DNA of 6,673 nucleotides from Nitrospira defluvii (GCA_016199015.1 JACQHN010000518.1:1-6673), one strand, 5' to 3'. Counted from the first letter of the stretch, positions 1 to 6,040 are shown. A program made the numbers and translations. The notes: generated by a model from the sequence alone, not told the origin.

Positions 1-650
1 GCCTTCCGCCGCTCAGTCTCGCCATTGTGTTCGGACTGGCGACGGTCTGGATCACGGGTTGGGTCGAGGAGAAGGGGCGCATGAAACTGGACGTGTCCAT
101 CGGCATCCTCTACACCGCCACCATGGCATTGGCCATTCTCTTTCTCGGCCTCATGAAGAGCTACAATCCGGAGGTGTACGGCTATCTATTCGGCAGCGTG
201 TTGTCCGTCACAACGGAAGAACTGATGACCATCGGAGGATTGAGCGTGGTGGTGCTGGGGACCATCCTCTTGCTCTCGAAAGAACTCTATTTCATCGCGT
301 TTGACCAAGAAATGGCGGCAGCCTCCGGCGTGCCGGCACGGCAGATCTTCTATCTGCTTCTGACCCTCGTGGCGCTCACCGTGGTGATTTCATTGAAAAC
401 CGTGGGAGCCATTCTCGTGTTCGCGATGATTCTCATTCCGGCTTCCACCGCCTATCAACTCACGCACAGCCTCACCCAAATGACGCTCTACTCCATGCTG
501 ATCGGCACATTCTGTGCGGTGAGCGGCGTGCTACTCTCCTATGCGTTTGACCTTCCCTCCGGTCCCTCCATCGTCTTGCTTGCCACGAGCCTCTTTTTTC
601 TTGCGGTCTGTTGTTCACCCAAGCGGTTACATCGCATTCAGCCGCAGTAG
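1..650 (+). CDS. Metal (Zn/Mn-type) ABC transporter permease, ABC-3 family, 5' partial
   Basis: This is the membrane subunit of an ABC importer for zinc, manganese or a similar divalent metal (ZnuB/MntB/TroC-D, ABC-3 family). The frame is open to the left edge (first full codon at position 3), so the GTG at 27 is internal and the true start lies outside the window. About 215 residues remain of a family usually 260-290 long. Several hydrophobic helices are visible. Family signatures are YLFGSVLSVTTEEL, FDQEMAAASGV (the family's FDxExAxxxGV loop) and KTVGAILVFAMILIPASTA near the third quarter. The C-terminus is short and basic (SPKRLHRIQPQ), as expected for a cytoplasmic tail. The ATPase and the binding protein are not in view and should lie upstream. 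Metal specificity cannot be read from the sequence. The family call is firm. Confidence 0.93.
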   Translation, partial: LPPLSLAIVFGLATVWITGWVEEKGRMKLDVSIGILYTATMALAILFLGLMKSYNPEVYGYLFGSVLSVTTEELMTIGGLSVVVLGTILLLSKELYFIAFDQEMAAASGVPARQIFYLLLTLVALTVVISLKTVGAILVFAMILIPASTAYQLTHSLTQMTLYSMLIGTFCAVSGVLLSYAFDLPSGPSIVLLATSLFFLAVCCSPKRLHRIQPQ

Positions 651-714
651 CGCAGGCATCAAGCGACAAGGTGCTACGTGAACGGTATGACCGAGAGCCA
701 TCGGATCACAAGAT

Positions 715-733
715 AGGCTTGCCGGTCAAGCCT
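715..733. terminator. Perfect 7-bp hairpin between convergent genes
   Basis: AGGCTTG (715-721) pairs exactly with CAAGCCT (727-733) around the five-base loop CCGGT. It lies 65 bases after the permease stop and about 100 bases beyond the stop of the facing GNAT gene, so it is placed to end transcription from either side. There is no U-tract on either strand, so it is not a classical intrinsic terminator. The rest of 651-831 holds no convincing gene. Confidence 0.35.
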
Positions 734-831
734 CGCCAGTCAAGAGCTATAAGCAGGAAGCAGGAGCCAGTTAATCGTCTGCAGACTCGTTGGAAGGTAA
801 AAAATGGAAAGGAACGGGTGACGATGAGATG

Positions 832-1272
832 TTAGCGTTGCGGCTCCGGCTTCTTTCGAGACCAAACCATGCCCGTCTGCTCTTTCGCGCTGAACCCAAG
901 CCGTTCGTAGAAGCCCGGCATGCGCGTACACAACCAGAACAGCTCGACCTGCTGAAGGGTGGGATGGGCCAAAATCCGTCGGACGATCTCGGTGCCGATT
1001 TTTCGGCTTTGATAGTCGCGATCGACGATCACATCCCAAATCGTAGCCCGATACACGTAGTCCGTCAGGACGCGGCCAAAGCCGACCAGGCGGGGGCCAT
1101 CCCAGGCCGAAATGACGACATCTGTCTTGGCCAGCATGGCCTGCGTCTGTTCAAGCACTCGGTGCTTGGCCCAGGCAGCCTGGTGATATAAATGAACGAG
1201 TTGTGCAGCGTCGAAATCGTTGCGGTCGGAGAAGGTGATCGCCTGTTCGTCGGTATTGAGAGCGGGAGGCAT
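832..1272 (-). CDS. GNAT-family N-acetyltransferase
   Basis: This is a 146-residue GCN5-related acetyltransferase, a single-domain enzyme expected to transfer acetyl from acetyl-CoA to an amine; the substrate is unknown. The acetyl-CoA-binding motif A is seen as ATIWDVIVDRDYQSRKIG (about residues 76-93), where Q88-S-R-K-I-G93 stands for the usual Q/RxxGxG/A, so the first glycine is replaced by Arg90. The C-terminal FYERLGF (121-127) is the typical beta6-alpha4 segment. The ATIWDV block resembles the plant NSI/cyanobacterial GNAT subgroup, which is an impression without a search. The ATG at 1270-1272 is the first in-frame start, since a stop codon lies two codons upstream. A GGAGGG sits 16 bases before it, further than normal. 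The gene is divergent from the zinc-ribbon gene and convergent with the permease. Confidence 0.9.
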   Translation of the reverse strand: MPPALNTDEQAITFSDRNDFDAAQLVHLYHQAAWAKHRVLEQTQAMLAKTDVVISAWDGPRLVGFGRVLTDYVYRATIWDVIVDRDYQSRKIGTEIVRRILAHPTLQQVELFWLCTRMPGFYERLGFSAKEQTGMVWSRKKPEPQR

Positions 1273-1324
1273 CTTGTACTAAATTAATCCCTCCGATCAG
1301 GGGTCAGTCGGCCAACCGTAGTGT

Positions 1325-1330
1325 AAGGGG
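1325..1330 (+). promoter_or_regulatory. Ribosome binding site of the zinc-ribbon gene
   Basis: AAGGGG lies six bases before the ATG at 1337. It is the main support, besides the Cys pattern, that this short reading frame is translated. Confidence 0.6.
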
Positions 1331-1336
1331 AAGACC

Positions 1337-1516
1337 ATGGGAACGCAAGTGCGAAGCTGTCCGAAGTGCTTTCAATTGATGTGGCTCAAGCAAGACCACT
1401 ATGACGTCATCGACGAAGAAACGGTCCGTGCCAAATGTCCGCACTGTGGATCGACAGTCCGCTTTCAGCTGGTCACCGCAGGCGCCAACGCTACCGGACC
1501 CAAGATGGGACACTGA
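1337..1516 (+). CDS. Small Cys4 zinc-ribbon protein (59 aa), function unknown
   Basis: This 59-residue frame runs from ATG 1337 to TGA 1514-1516. It has two CxxC knuckles: C8-P-K-C11 and C34-P-H-C37-G, 22 residues apart. That is the layout of a zinc ribbon, in which four cysteines bind one Zn2+. The segment between the knuckles is acidic (DHYDVIDEET), and a beta-like stretch, STVRFQLV, follows the second knuckle. The tail is short and likely disordered. There is no signal peptide or membrane segment, so it should be cytoplasmic. Similar MJ0042-like ribbons are found alone or at the N-terminus of larger regulators; here it stands alone. Codon use matches the neighbours. It is divergent from the GNAT gene with a 64-base shared spacer. 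I do not recognise a specific function. Confidence 0.75.
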   Translation: MGTQVRSCPKCFQLMWLKQDHYDVIDEETVRAKCPHCGSTVRFQLVTAGANATGPKMGH

Positions 1517-1537
1517 CCGCGCGCCCGCGGAATGGTG

Positions 1538-1599
1538 AATTATGAATGAGGAATGATGAATGTGCGGATTCTGCAATTCATAATTCAGAATTCATAATT
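1538..1599. repeat. AT-rich imperfect inverted repeat of 10-bp units
   Basis: Four copies of one 10-mer make a hairpin. AATTATGAAT is at 1538-1547, a one-mismatch copy (AATGATGAAT) is at 1552-1561, and two exact reverse complements (ATTCATAATT) are at 1576-1585 and 1590-1599. Within each arm the units repeat every 14 bases, and the arms enclose a 14-base loop (1562-1575). It is far more AT-rich than its surroundings and sits exactly between two convergent genes, beginning 22 bases after one stop and ending 8 bases before the other. A role as bidirectional terminator or mRNA-end stabiliser, or an origin as a small mobile intergenic repeat, are inferences. The short frames across it read as low-complexity HHSSFIIHHS and are not genes. 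Confidence 0.75.
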
Positions 1600-1607
1600 T
1601 GGCTTCG

Positions 1608-2030
1608 CTACATTCCCCGCCCAGCCCCCTCCAGTTCCGGCTGGCTACCCGGCAGGATCTTGATAAGCGCTGCGCGGTACTCTCCCATCCGTTTCTCCTC
1701 AGCTGGGCTCATACGGATGTCTTTATCCCGCTGCATGCGGTCGATCTGGTCGAGGATGGCCAGGAGGGGCTGAACAGCTCCCAGCACATTGCCGACTTCG
1801 AACGCCTCCAGGGATTCAATCAGGTAGTCCTGCAGGCCTTTGAACGGAGACCGGCCGCTTTGTTCGCGAAAACGTGACAGCGCTTGCTCGAACACCTCCA
1901 CGGCTTCGGGCTTCGGTTTGATCCCGCTCGGCACCGAGGCGAGATGCACGACCGTCGGCAACTTGGTGGCATAGCCCTTCAGCTGTGCGAGCAATTCGCC
2001 CAATAGGTCGAGAACTGCATTGGTCTCCAT
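1608..2030 (-). CDS. Conserved-looking small helical protein, function unknown
   Basis: This is a 140-residue protein that I do not recognise. It looks all-alpha and soluble, with no signal peptide or transmembrane stretch. It opens with an amphipathic helix (LDLLGELLAQLKGY), has a middle segment KPEAVEVFEQALSRFREQSG, then a leucine-rich helix around LQDYLIESLEAFEVGNVLGAVQPLLAILDQI. A charged helix and a Gly/Pro-rich tail follow. The start chosen is ATG 2028-2030, because GAGGAGG lies eight bases upstream (2039-2045). A longer version from GTG 2081 would add 17 residues but lacks a Shine-Dalgarno sequence. It follows the first pseudouridine synthase on the same strand after about 70 bases, so the two probably share a transcript. 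It ends 8 bases from the inverted repeat. Confidence 0.75.
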   Translation of the reverse strand: METNAVLDLLGELLAQLKGYATKLPTVVHLASVPSGIKPKPEAVEVFEQALSRFREQSGRSPFKGLQDYLIESLEAFEVGNVLGAVQPLLAILDQIDRMQRDKDIRMSPAEEKRMGEYRAALIKILPGSQPELEGAGRGM

Positions 2031-2038
2031 CGTCCGTG

Positions 2039-2045
2039 CCTCCTC
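2039..2045 (-). promoter_or_regulatory. Ribosome binding site deciding the start of the 1608-2030 gene
   Basis: On the minus strand this reads GAGGAGG, eight bases before the ATG at 2030. It favours that ATG over the upstream in-frame GTG at 2081. Confidence 0.65.
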
Positions 2046-2099
2046 ACTCTCGCCGACTGCTACCGTCGGCGTCTTCTTCACTCACGTTCAGGCTGTATC

Positions 2100-3065
2100 C
2101 TAATGAGCTGTGGCTGCGCAGAGTAGGTCCTGCACCTGCTGCATATCAGGGGGACAGGGAACATCAAACTGGTGAAACATCCCGCCGGTGGGGTGCGTAA
2201 ACCCCAGCGTGCGCGCATGCAGCATCACCCGCGGAATCGCCACCCCATCCACGGTCATGACTTTGGTTCCGCCATAGGTCTTGTCCCCTAAGATCGGATG
2301 CTCGATTGAGGTCAGATGTACCCGCAATTGATGGGTTCGTCCTGTCCTAGGGGACAGTTTCACGCGGGCGGCAATCTTCCCGTATCGCTGCTCGACCTGA
2401 TAGTCGGTCGCCGAGGGTTTTGGTTTGGTCGTCCGGGGCGAAAACTTTTTCCGCTCTTTCGTATCGCGTCCGATGGCAAGGTCAATGAGGCCATGCCCTT
2501 TCTTTGGCACGCCCCAGACCAACGCCTCGTACACCCGGGTGATCGTATGTAGCTTGAACTGGGCCGCCAGCGCGCGATGCGACTGGTCCGTCTTGGCAAT
2601 CACCATCACCCCGGACGTTTCCTTATCCAGCCGATGGACGAGGCCCGGCCGCTCCTTGCCTCCGATATGCGACGGCGTGACGCCCGAGGTCGCAAAGTGG
2701 TGCAGTAAGGCATTCACCAGCGTTCCCGACCAATTGCCGGGCGCCGGATGGACCACAAGCCCCGCCGGCTTATTGAGCACCAATAAATCTGCATCTTCGT
2801 GGAGAATCTCAAACGGGATCGCTTCGGGTTGGAGATCAAGCGGCTCAGGCCTGGGCACCTCTAGCCTGATGCGATCCCCGGGTTTGATTTTCTGACTCGG
2901 ACGGACAGTCCGGCCGTTGATCTGAATGCAGCCCTCTTCGATCAATCGCTGTAACGCCGAGCGGGAAAAAGTCGGGTCGCGGTTGGCAAGGAACAGATCG
3001 ATCCGCTTAGCCGATTCTCCCGCCGTGATGACGAACTCGACTGGCGTCGTGGTTACTCTATGCAC
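2100..3065 (-). CDS. RluD-like RluA-family 23S rRNA/tRNA pseudouridine synthase (copy 1)
   Basis: This enzyme isomerises uridine to pseudouridine in RNA. An N-terminal S4 RNA-binding domain (KRIDLFLANRDPTFSRSALQRLI onward, about the first 75 residues) precedes the catalytic domain. The catalytic motif HRLDKETSG contains the nucleophilic aspartate (Asp147 counting from GTG 3065). Other family blocks are LVLNKPAG, VHPAPG, RTGRTHQLRVH and HPILGDKTYGG. S4 plus this order is shared by RluD (helix 69 of 23S rRNA) and RluC, so the target site cannot be fixed from sequence. The start is uncertain. GTG 3065 gives 321 residues and matches the short N-terminus of the paralogue at 4981-5910. GTG 3113 would add 16 residues with no family likeness. 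Neither has a clear Shine-Dalgarno sequence. The 1608-2030 gene follows downstream. Confidence 0.93.
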   Translation of the reverse strand: MHRVTTTPVEFVITAGESAKRIDLFLANRDPTFSRSALQRLIEEGCIQINGRTVRPSQKIKPGDRIRLEVPRPEPLDLQPEAIPFEILHEDADLLVLNKPAGLVVHPAPGNWSGTLVNALLHHFATSGVTPSHIGGKERPGLVHRLDKETSGVMVIAKTDQSHRALAAQFKLHTITRVYEALVWGVPKKGHGLIDLAIGRDTKERKKFSPRTTKPKPSATDYQVEQRYGKIAARVKLSPRTGRTHQLRVHLTSIEHPILGDKTYGGTKVMTVDGVAIPRVMLHARTLGFTHPTGGMFHQFDVPCPPDMQQVQDLLCAATAH

Positions 3066-3111
3066 GTTGGGACTGCTTGAAGGACATCGGCATGCAGCTG
3101 TGTAAACTGCC

Positions 3112-3140
3112 ACAAGGTGCGCGCAAAAACAAGGTGCGCG
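3112..3140. repeat. 12-bp direct repeat upstream of the pseudouridine synthase
   Basis: ACAAGGTGCGCG occurs exactly at 3112-3123 and 3129-3140, a period of 17 bases. It lies at the head of the divergent spacer, just upstream of the first synthase gene. It could be a pair of regulator sites for that gene or chance duplication. It also overlaps the alternative GTG start at 3113. Confidence 0.4.
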
Positions 3141-3443
3141 AGATCACGCTCGGCTCTGCACACGTCGTCCCCATGTCATCCACAGGCCATCCACATGTGG
3201 CCCGCACACCCGCTTCTCAAGTCGTGCCGGCGATCACGCCCCGCGCTGTTCATTTCTGTCAATGCTGCGGTTAATTTCACACGACGATCCTGAACATCAT
3301 CATGACGGCACGCCCCGTCCAAATCACACCCTGAAAAAAAATCATACCCTTAGGGAGATAAAATATTCTCTCTGTACAGGCACTTGAATTGCTTTCTTAT
3401 AGGACCATTTCGCCTCGAACAATTTGGAGATTGCGACCATCGT
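3141..3443. other. Divergent intergenic spacer with palindrome and AT-rich stretch
   Basis: I see no convincing gene in this stretch; its short frames lack family likeness. It holds the exact palindrome CCACATGTGG (3191-3200), nested in GGCCA/TGGCC (3185-3189 and 3198-3202). Two sequences resembling a DnaA box lie at 3176-3184 (TCATCCACA, one mismatch to TTATCCACA) and 3187-3195 (CCATCCACA, two mismatches). Around 3333-3400 the sequence becomes AT-rich, with an A8 run and GATAAAATATTCTC. Promoters for both flanking genes should lie here, but no pair of -35/-10 boxes with good spacing stands out. Confidence 0.5.
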
Positions 3444-3926
3444 ATGGCCTCAGATTTTATCCACAGAATCCTCAGATCGCTGATAGGTAAACCCACGCCA
3501 CACTCCTCAGGCCCTCACCCGGCTGTGGACAACCCTCTCGAGCGACCTTTGCCGATCGCCCAGAGTGATCGCCGAATCGACGTGCGGTTTGCCATCAGAA
3601 CACCCTGCACCTATGACTTAATTGACGGACAGGACCACGCCGCGACCTCAAGTCCCGGCGAAGCCTATTCCTTGAACGTCAGCGCGGATGGCATTCTGTT
3701 ACTGCTCGATCGGAAACCACAGGACAGACAGCTTGTGGCCATGCGGAACCCTGCCCTGCAGCAGCGTGCAGTGACCCTGTTTGAAGTGCGCTGGATGACT
3801 CACCTCCCGGTCGGGACGACCCACAAACGCTACATGGTCGGCTGCCACTTGACCTTCGGACGGTTTCCGTACTTTCTCGTCCAACGCCATCATCTCGATC
3901 AACATATTTCAGGGCTCTCGCTGTAG
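3444..3926 (+). CDS. PilZ-like domain protein, probable cyclic-di-GMP binding
   Basis: This 160-residue protein has a single PilZ-like domain in its C-terminal two thirds. The two c-di-GMP-binding motifs are both visible: RxxxR in DRRIDVRF (Arg44 and Arg48, counting from ATG 3444) and N/DxSxxG in LNVSADGILL (Asn78, Ser80, Gly83). Beta-strand-like segments follow, including TLFEVRWM and YMVGCHLTF. No output domain, signal peptide or membrane helix is present, so it would act as a stand-alone c-di-GMP adaptor. The N-terminal 40 residues look disordered and proline-rich. The start is uncertain: ATG 3444 has only a distant GGAG 14 bases upstream. TTG 3384 would add 20 residues without clear support. 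The gene is divergent from the first pseudouridine synthase and convergent with the membrane gene. Its partner cannot be inferred. Confidence 0.78.
   Translation: MASDFIHRILRSLIGKPTPHSSGPHPAVDNPLERPLPIAQSDRRIDVRFAIRTPCTYDLIDGQDHAATSSPGEAYSLNVSADGILLLLDRKPQDRQLVAMRNPALQQRAVTLFEVRWMTHLPVGTTHKRYMVGCHLTFGRFPYFLVQRHHLDQHISGLSL
3457..3465. promoter_or_regulatory. Perfect DnaA-box 9-mer
   Basis: TTATCCACA matches the bacterial DnaA-box consensus exactly. It lies just inside the start of the PilZ-like gene. A reverse-oriented near match (TGTGGACAA, one mismatch) is at 3523-3531, and weaker copies lie upstream at 3176-3195. A single 9-mer can arise by chance, so binding is unproven. Confidence 0.35.
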
Positions 3927-4056
3927 TTCACGCCCTTCCATCGTATCCGGTCCGTGCGTTGGCCGATGCGGAAGCTGGCTCCCGCCCGCTGAATGGCATG
4001 ACAGTATGTCGCCTGGCATCGTTGCTACCGGGGGGGAACCGTGGAGTGTCTCGACG

Positions 4057-4070
4057 GCCCTAGGAAGGGC
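4057..4070. terminator. Short hairpin between convergent genes
   Basis: GCCCT (4057-4061) and AGGGC (4066-4070) pair around AGGA. It lies in the gap between the stop of the PilZ-like gene and the stop of the membrane gene. The stem is only five pairs and no U-tract follows, so the terminator role is weak. The remainder of 3927-4083 shows no gene. Confidence 0.2.
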
Positions 4071-4083
4071 GTCCTGCGCGATC

Positions 4084-4849
4084 TCAGGCCACGGAGCGGC
4101 GAGAGGCCGCATCTGAGGAGGGCTTCGACGGCAACCCGACAGAGGTGAGCCGGTGCCGGTTATCTACAAACTGAACGCTGTGCATCGCACCGGAGTTCGC
4201 CAGATAGGACAAGCGCCCATAGATAAATACCGCGATGCCACTCATTTCCAAGGTTTCTTCCACCCCGACCATCAAGGCATAGGACATGTCTTTCCAGCTG
4301 TGGCTGACATACTGATGCCACGACTCGAGCATTTCTACCCCGATCGCGCCGCCCACATAGAGGGTACCGGCCGCGACAAACACCCACCGCGTGGGACCCG
4401 GTAACCGACGCAAAAAGCCCAGGTACAGAACCCCCACAAGCGCAACAAAGGCAGCACCAACAATGATCCAGGAATAGAAAAAGATTCCGGTGGGATGAAT
4501 CCTGTCGAACAGGGTCATCATCTCATGAATCTGTGCGGCTTCATCGAAGGAGAGATACACAAACAACAGGGCAAGACCCGTCCAATGTCGAGCATCCCTT
4601 CCACCGGCCTGCCGCTCACTGTAAGCGATCATCCAGAGTAGCAATGCTACTGAACAACAGTGCCACTGCCGAATACCAGGACGGGATATTGGCTTCATTG
4701 ACCAGATCAAATTGGCGTTCGAGGCCCCACTGATGGGTATACCCTTGGACGTATTTGAGATACTGACTGACGAAGTGGGCAACAGACAGACACGCGATGA
4801 TCACGCCCAGAAAGCACGTGATGGTTCTTGGCTTCACAATTAGGATCAT
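4084..4849 (-). pseudogene. Six-helix membrane protein of unknown function, split by a frameshift
   Basis: Two minus-strand frames together make one protein of about 256 residues. The N-terminal part (ATG 4849 to roughly 4640) holds helix 1 (TITCFLGVIIACLSVAHFV) and the start of helix 2 (SWYSAVALLFSSIA). The other frame then continues helix 2 as LLLWMIAY and carries helices 3-6 down to the stop at 4084. Left alone, the first frame ends at 4616-4618 in unrelated residues (TLDDRLQ). Conserved-looking polar groups are LSFDEAAQIHE near residue 100, GVEMLESW, and GVEETLEMSG in the last helix. These charged residues in membrane helices suggest a functional site, but I know no established function. 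One extra base, or two missing, near 4636-4650 explains the break. It may be real decay, a sequencing error or, less likely, recoding. GGAGGG (4854-4859) precedes ATG 4849 closely, so the start is good. Confidence 0.8.
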
Positions 4850-4853
4850 GGGT

Positions 4854-4859
4854 CCCTCC
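4854..4859 (-). promoter_or_regulatory. Ribosome binding site of the membrane gene
   Basis: On the minus strand this reads GGAGGG, four bases before ATG 4849. It selects that ATG over the GTG at 4861, whose codon lies directly upstream of this site and which has no Shine-Dalgarno sequence of its own. Confidence 0.6.
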
Positions 4860-4980
4860 ACAGGTCACGTCCGCACTGCACGTCGGCCTCACTGGCGAAC
4901 AGGTGCGGTATAGCAATCGACTCGGGAATGCCAAGAAATCACGGAAAATCCGCGGCGGGAATCTTACTGGAGCGGGCCGC

Positions 4981-5910
4981 TCACCCACCAGTCGCGACAG
5001 AACGAAGCAGGTGGTGCATCGCATCAAAATCCGGTGGAGCGGCAACCGTAAACTCGCAGTACACCTCGGTTACGGGATGTGTGAATCCCAGCGTCCGCGC
5101 ATGCAGCATGACCCGAGGAATGTCATAGCCATCGGTCGCGCCAACCTTTTCTCCCCCGTAAGCCCTGTCACCCAAGATGGGATGGCCGATCGCCTGGAGA
5201 TGGGTCCGTATCTGGTGTGTGCGTCCCGTGTGGGGACGCAGCAGCACGTGGGCAGCGACCACACCGAATGTGTCTTCGACGCGATACTCCGTGACGGCGG
5301 CCTTCGGTTGGAGCGTTCGCGTGGAAGTCCGTTTGGGGTTCTGTCGATCCGGACCGATTGCGCATTCGATCCGACCTTCGGGTGCCGCCGGGACACCCGA
5401 GACCAGGGCTTCATAGTGACGGGTAATGGAATGGCATTCGAACTGCACCGCAAGGCCGCGATGCGCCTCCGCGGTCTTGGCGATGACCATCACGCCCGAC
5501 GTGTCTTTGTCCAAGCGGTGCACAAGACCGGGCGTGGCTGGCTCACCCAAGCGAGCACAATGGTCGAGCAGCGCATTTAACAGCGTATTGGACCAATGGC
5601 CCGGCGCCGGATGGGCTACGATTCCAGCGGGTTTATTCAGGACCAGGCATGCGCGATCCTCGAACAGAATCTCGAGCCGCGTCGTCTGTCCATTGAGCCG
5701 CAACGGCGCCGCCTGGGGAGTATCGAAAGCGATCACATCGCCCGCTTTGATTCTCTGGCTCGACTTCGCGATCTGGTCATTGACCCGCACCCACCCGGCC
5801 GTGATCATGCGTTGCAATGCCGCGCGCGAGAGTTTGGGCTCGCGGTGAACGAGAAACACGTCCAATCGCTTCGGCTGCTCACCGGCTGAGATGACGAACT
5901 CGGTTTGCAC
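4981..5910 (-). CDS. RluD-like RluA-family pseudouridine synthase (copy 2)
   Basis: This is a 309-residue paralogue of the synthase at 2100-3065. The S4 RNA-binding domain covers about residues 13-70 (PKRLDVFLVHREPKLSRAAL onward). The catalytic motif HRLDKDTSG is at 131-139, with the nucleophile Asp134. Family blocks follow in order: LVLNKPAGIVAHPAPG (89-104) before it, then RPHTGRTHQIRTH (225-237) and HPILGDRAYGG (243-253). The stretch IPRVMLHARTLGFTHP is identical in both copies. All catalytic residues are intact, so it should be active, probably on a different uridine from copy 1. The start is GTG 5908-5910, preceded by only a weak purine run; the S4 domain begins soon after, so little is missing. 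The membrane gene lies 131 bases downstream on the same strand. The haem protein is divergent. Confidence 0.94.
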   Translation of the reverse strand: MQTEFVISAGEQPKRLDVFLVHREPKLSRAALQRMITAGWVRVNDQIAKSSQRIKAGDVIAFDTPQAAPLRLNGQTTRLEILFEDRACLVLNKPAGIVAHPAPGHWSNTLLNALLDHCARLGEPATPGLVHRLDKDTSGVMVIAKTAEAHRGLAVQFECHSITRHYEALVSGVPAAPEGRIECAIGPDRQNPKRTSTRTLQPKAAVTEYRVEDTFGVVAAHVLLRPHTGRTHQIRTHLQAIGHPILGDRAYGGEKVGATDGYDIPRVMLHARTLGFTHPVTEVYCEFTVAAPPDFDAMHHLLRSVATGG

Positions 5911-5967
5911 AATTCCGTTACGCTACGGCAGCGCTGCTGCCGAATGCAATCGGAGAAGATCGGCTGA

Positions 5968-5996
5968 TTGCCTCCCAATGGAAATCCGCCTATGCT
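5968..5996 (+). promoter_or_regulatory. Candidate sigma-70 promoter of the haem protein gene
   Basis: TTGCCT (5968-5973) and TATGCT (5991-5996) are separated by exactly 17 bases, the optimal sigma-70 spacing. Matches to consensus are three and four of six. Transcription would start near 6003, leaving a leader of about 38 bases before ATG 6041. It lies in the divergent gap 5911-6040, which otherwise contains no gene. Confidence 0.4.
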
Positions 5997-6026
5997 GAGA
6001 GGTGCGAGGCCGGGTTAACCCATGAC

Positions 6027-6033
6027 AAGGAGG
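6027..6033 (+). promoter_or_regulatory. Strong Shine-Dalgarno of the haem protein gene
   Basis: AAGGAGG is a full match to the anti-SD, seven bases before ATG 6041. It is the best ribosome site in the window and fixes this start. Confidence 0.85.
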
Positions 6034-6040
6034 CTCAGCC

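Noticed and set aside
790..1191. Plus-strand frame of 133 codons opposite the GNAT gene
   Set aside because: It lies inside the acetyltransferase on the other strand, which has clear motifs; this frame shows none.
1304..1576. Minus-strand frame translating to PHIHHSSFIIHHSAG and onward
   Set aside because: Its N-terminus is simply the AT-rich repeat read as protein, and the rest is antisense to the zinc-ribbon gene.
2425..2895. Plus-strand frame of 156 codons opposite the first synthase
   Set aside because: It is antisense to the catalytic domain. A similar shadow frame appears opposite the second synthase (5426-5848), as expected when paralogous genes share codon patterns.
3077..3274. Plus-strand frame of 65 codons in the divergent spacer
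   Set aside because: It starts inside the possible 5' end of the synthase, has no ribosome site, and shows no domain or periodic composition of a coding region.
3141..3531. Calling this a replication origin outright
   Set aside because: There is only one perfect DnaA box, no flanking replication genes, and gene orientation to the right does not run away from the site. I kept it only as a finding to test.
4616..4680. Programmed ribosomal frameshifting at the membrane gene
   Set aside because: No slippery heptamer or obvious stimulatory structure is visible at the junction; a simple indel or sequence error explains it better.
4828..5580. Long plus-strand open frame (250 codons) opposite the second synthase
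   Set aside because: It is antisense to a gene with all family motifs. Its translation has no recognisable domain and is rich in Arg/Gly/Thr as expected of a shadow frame in GC-rich DNA.
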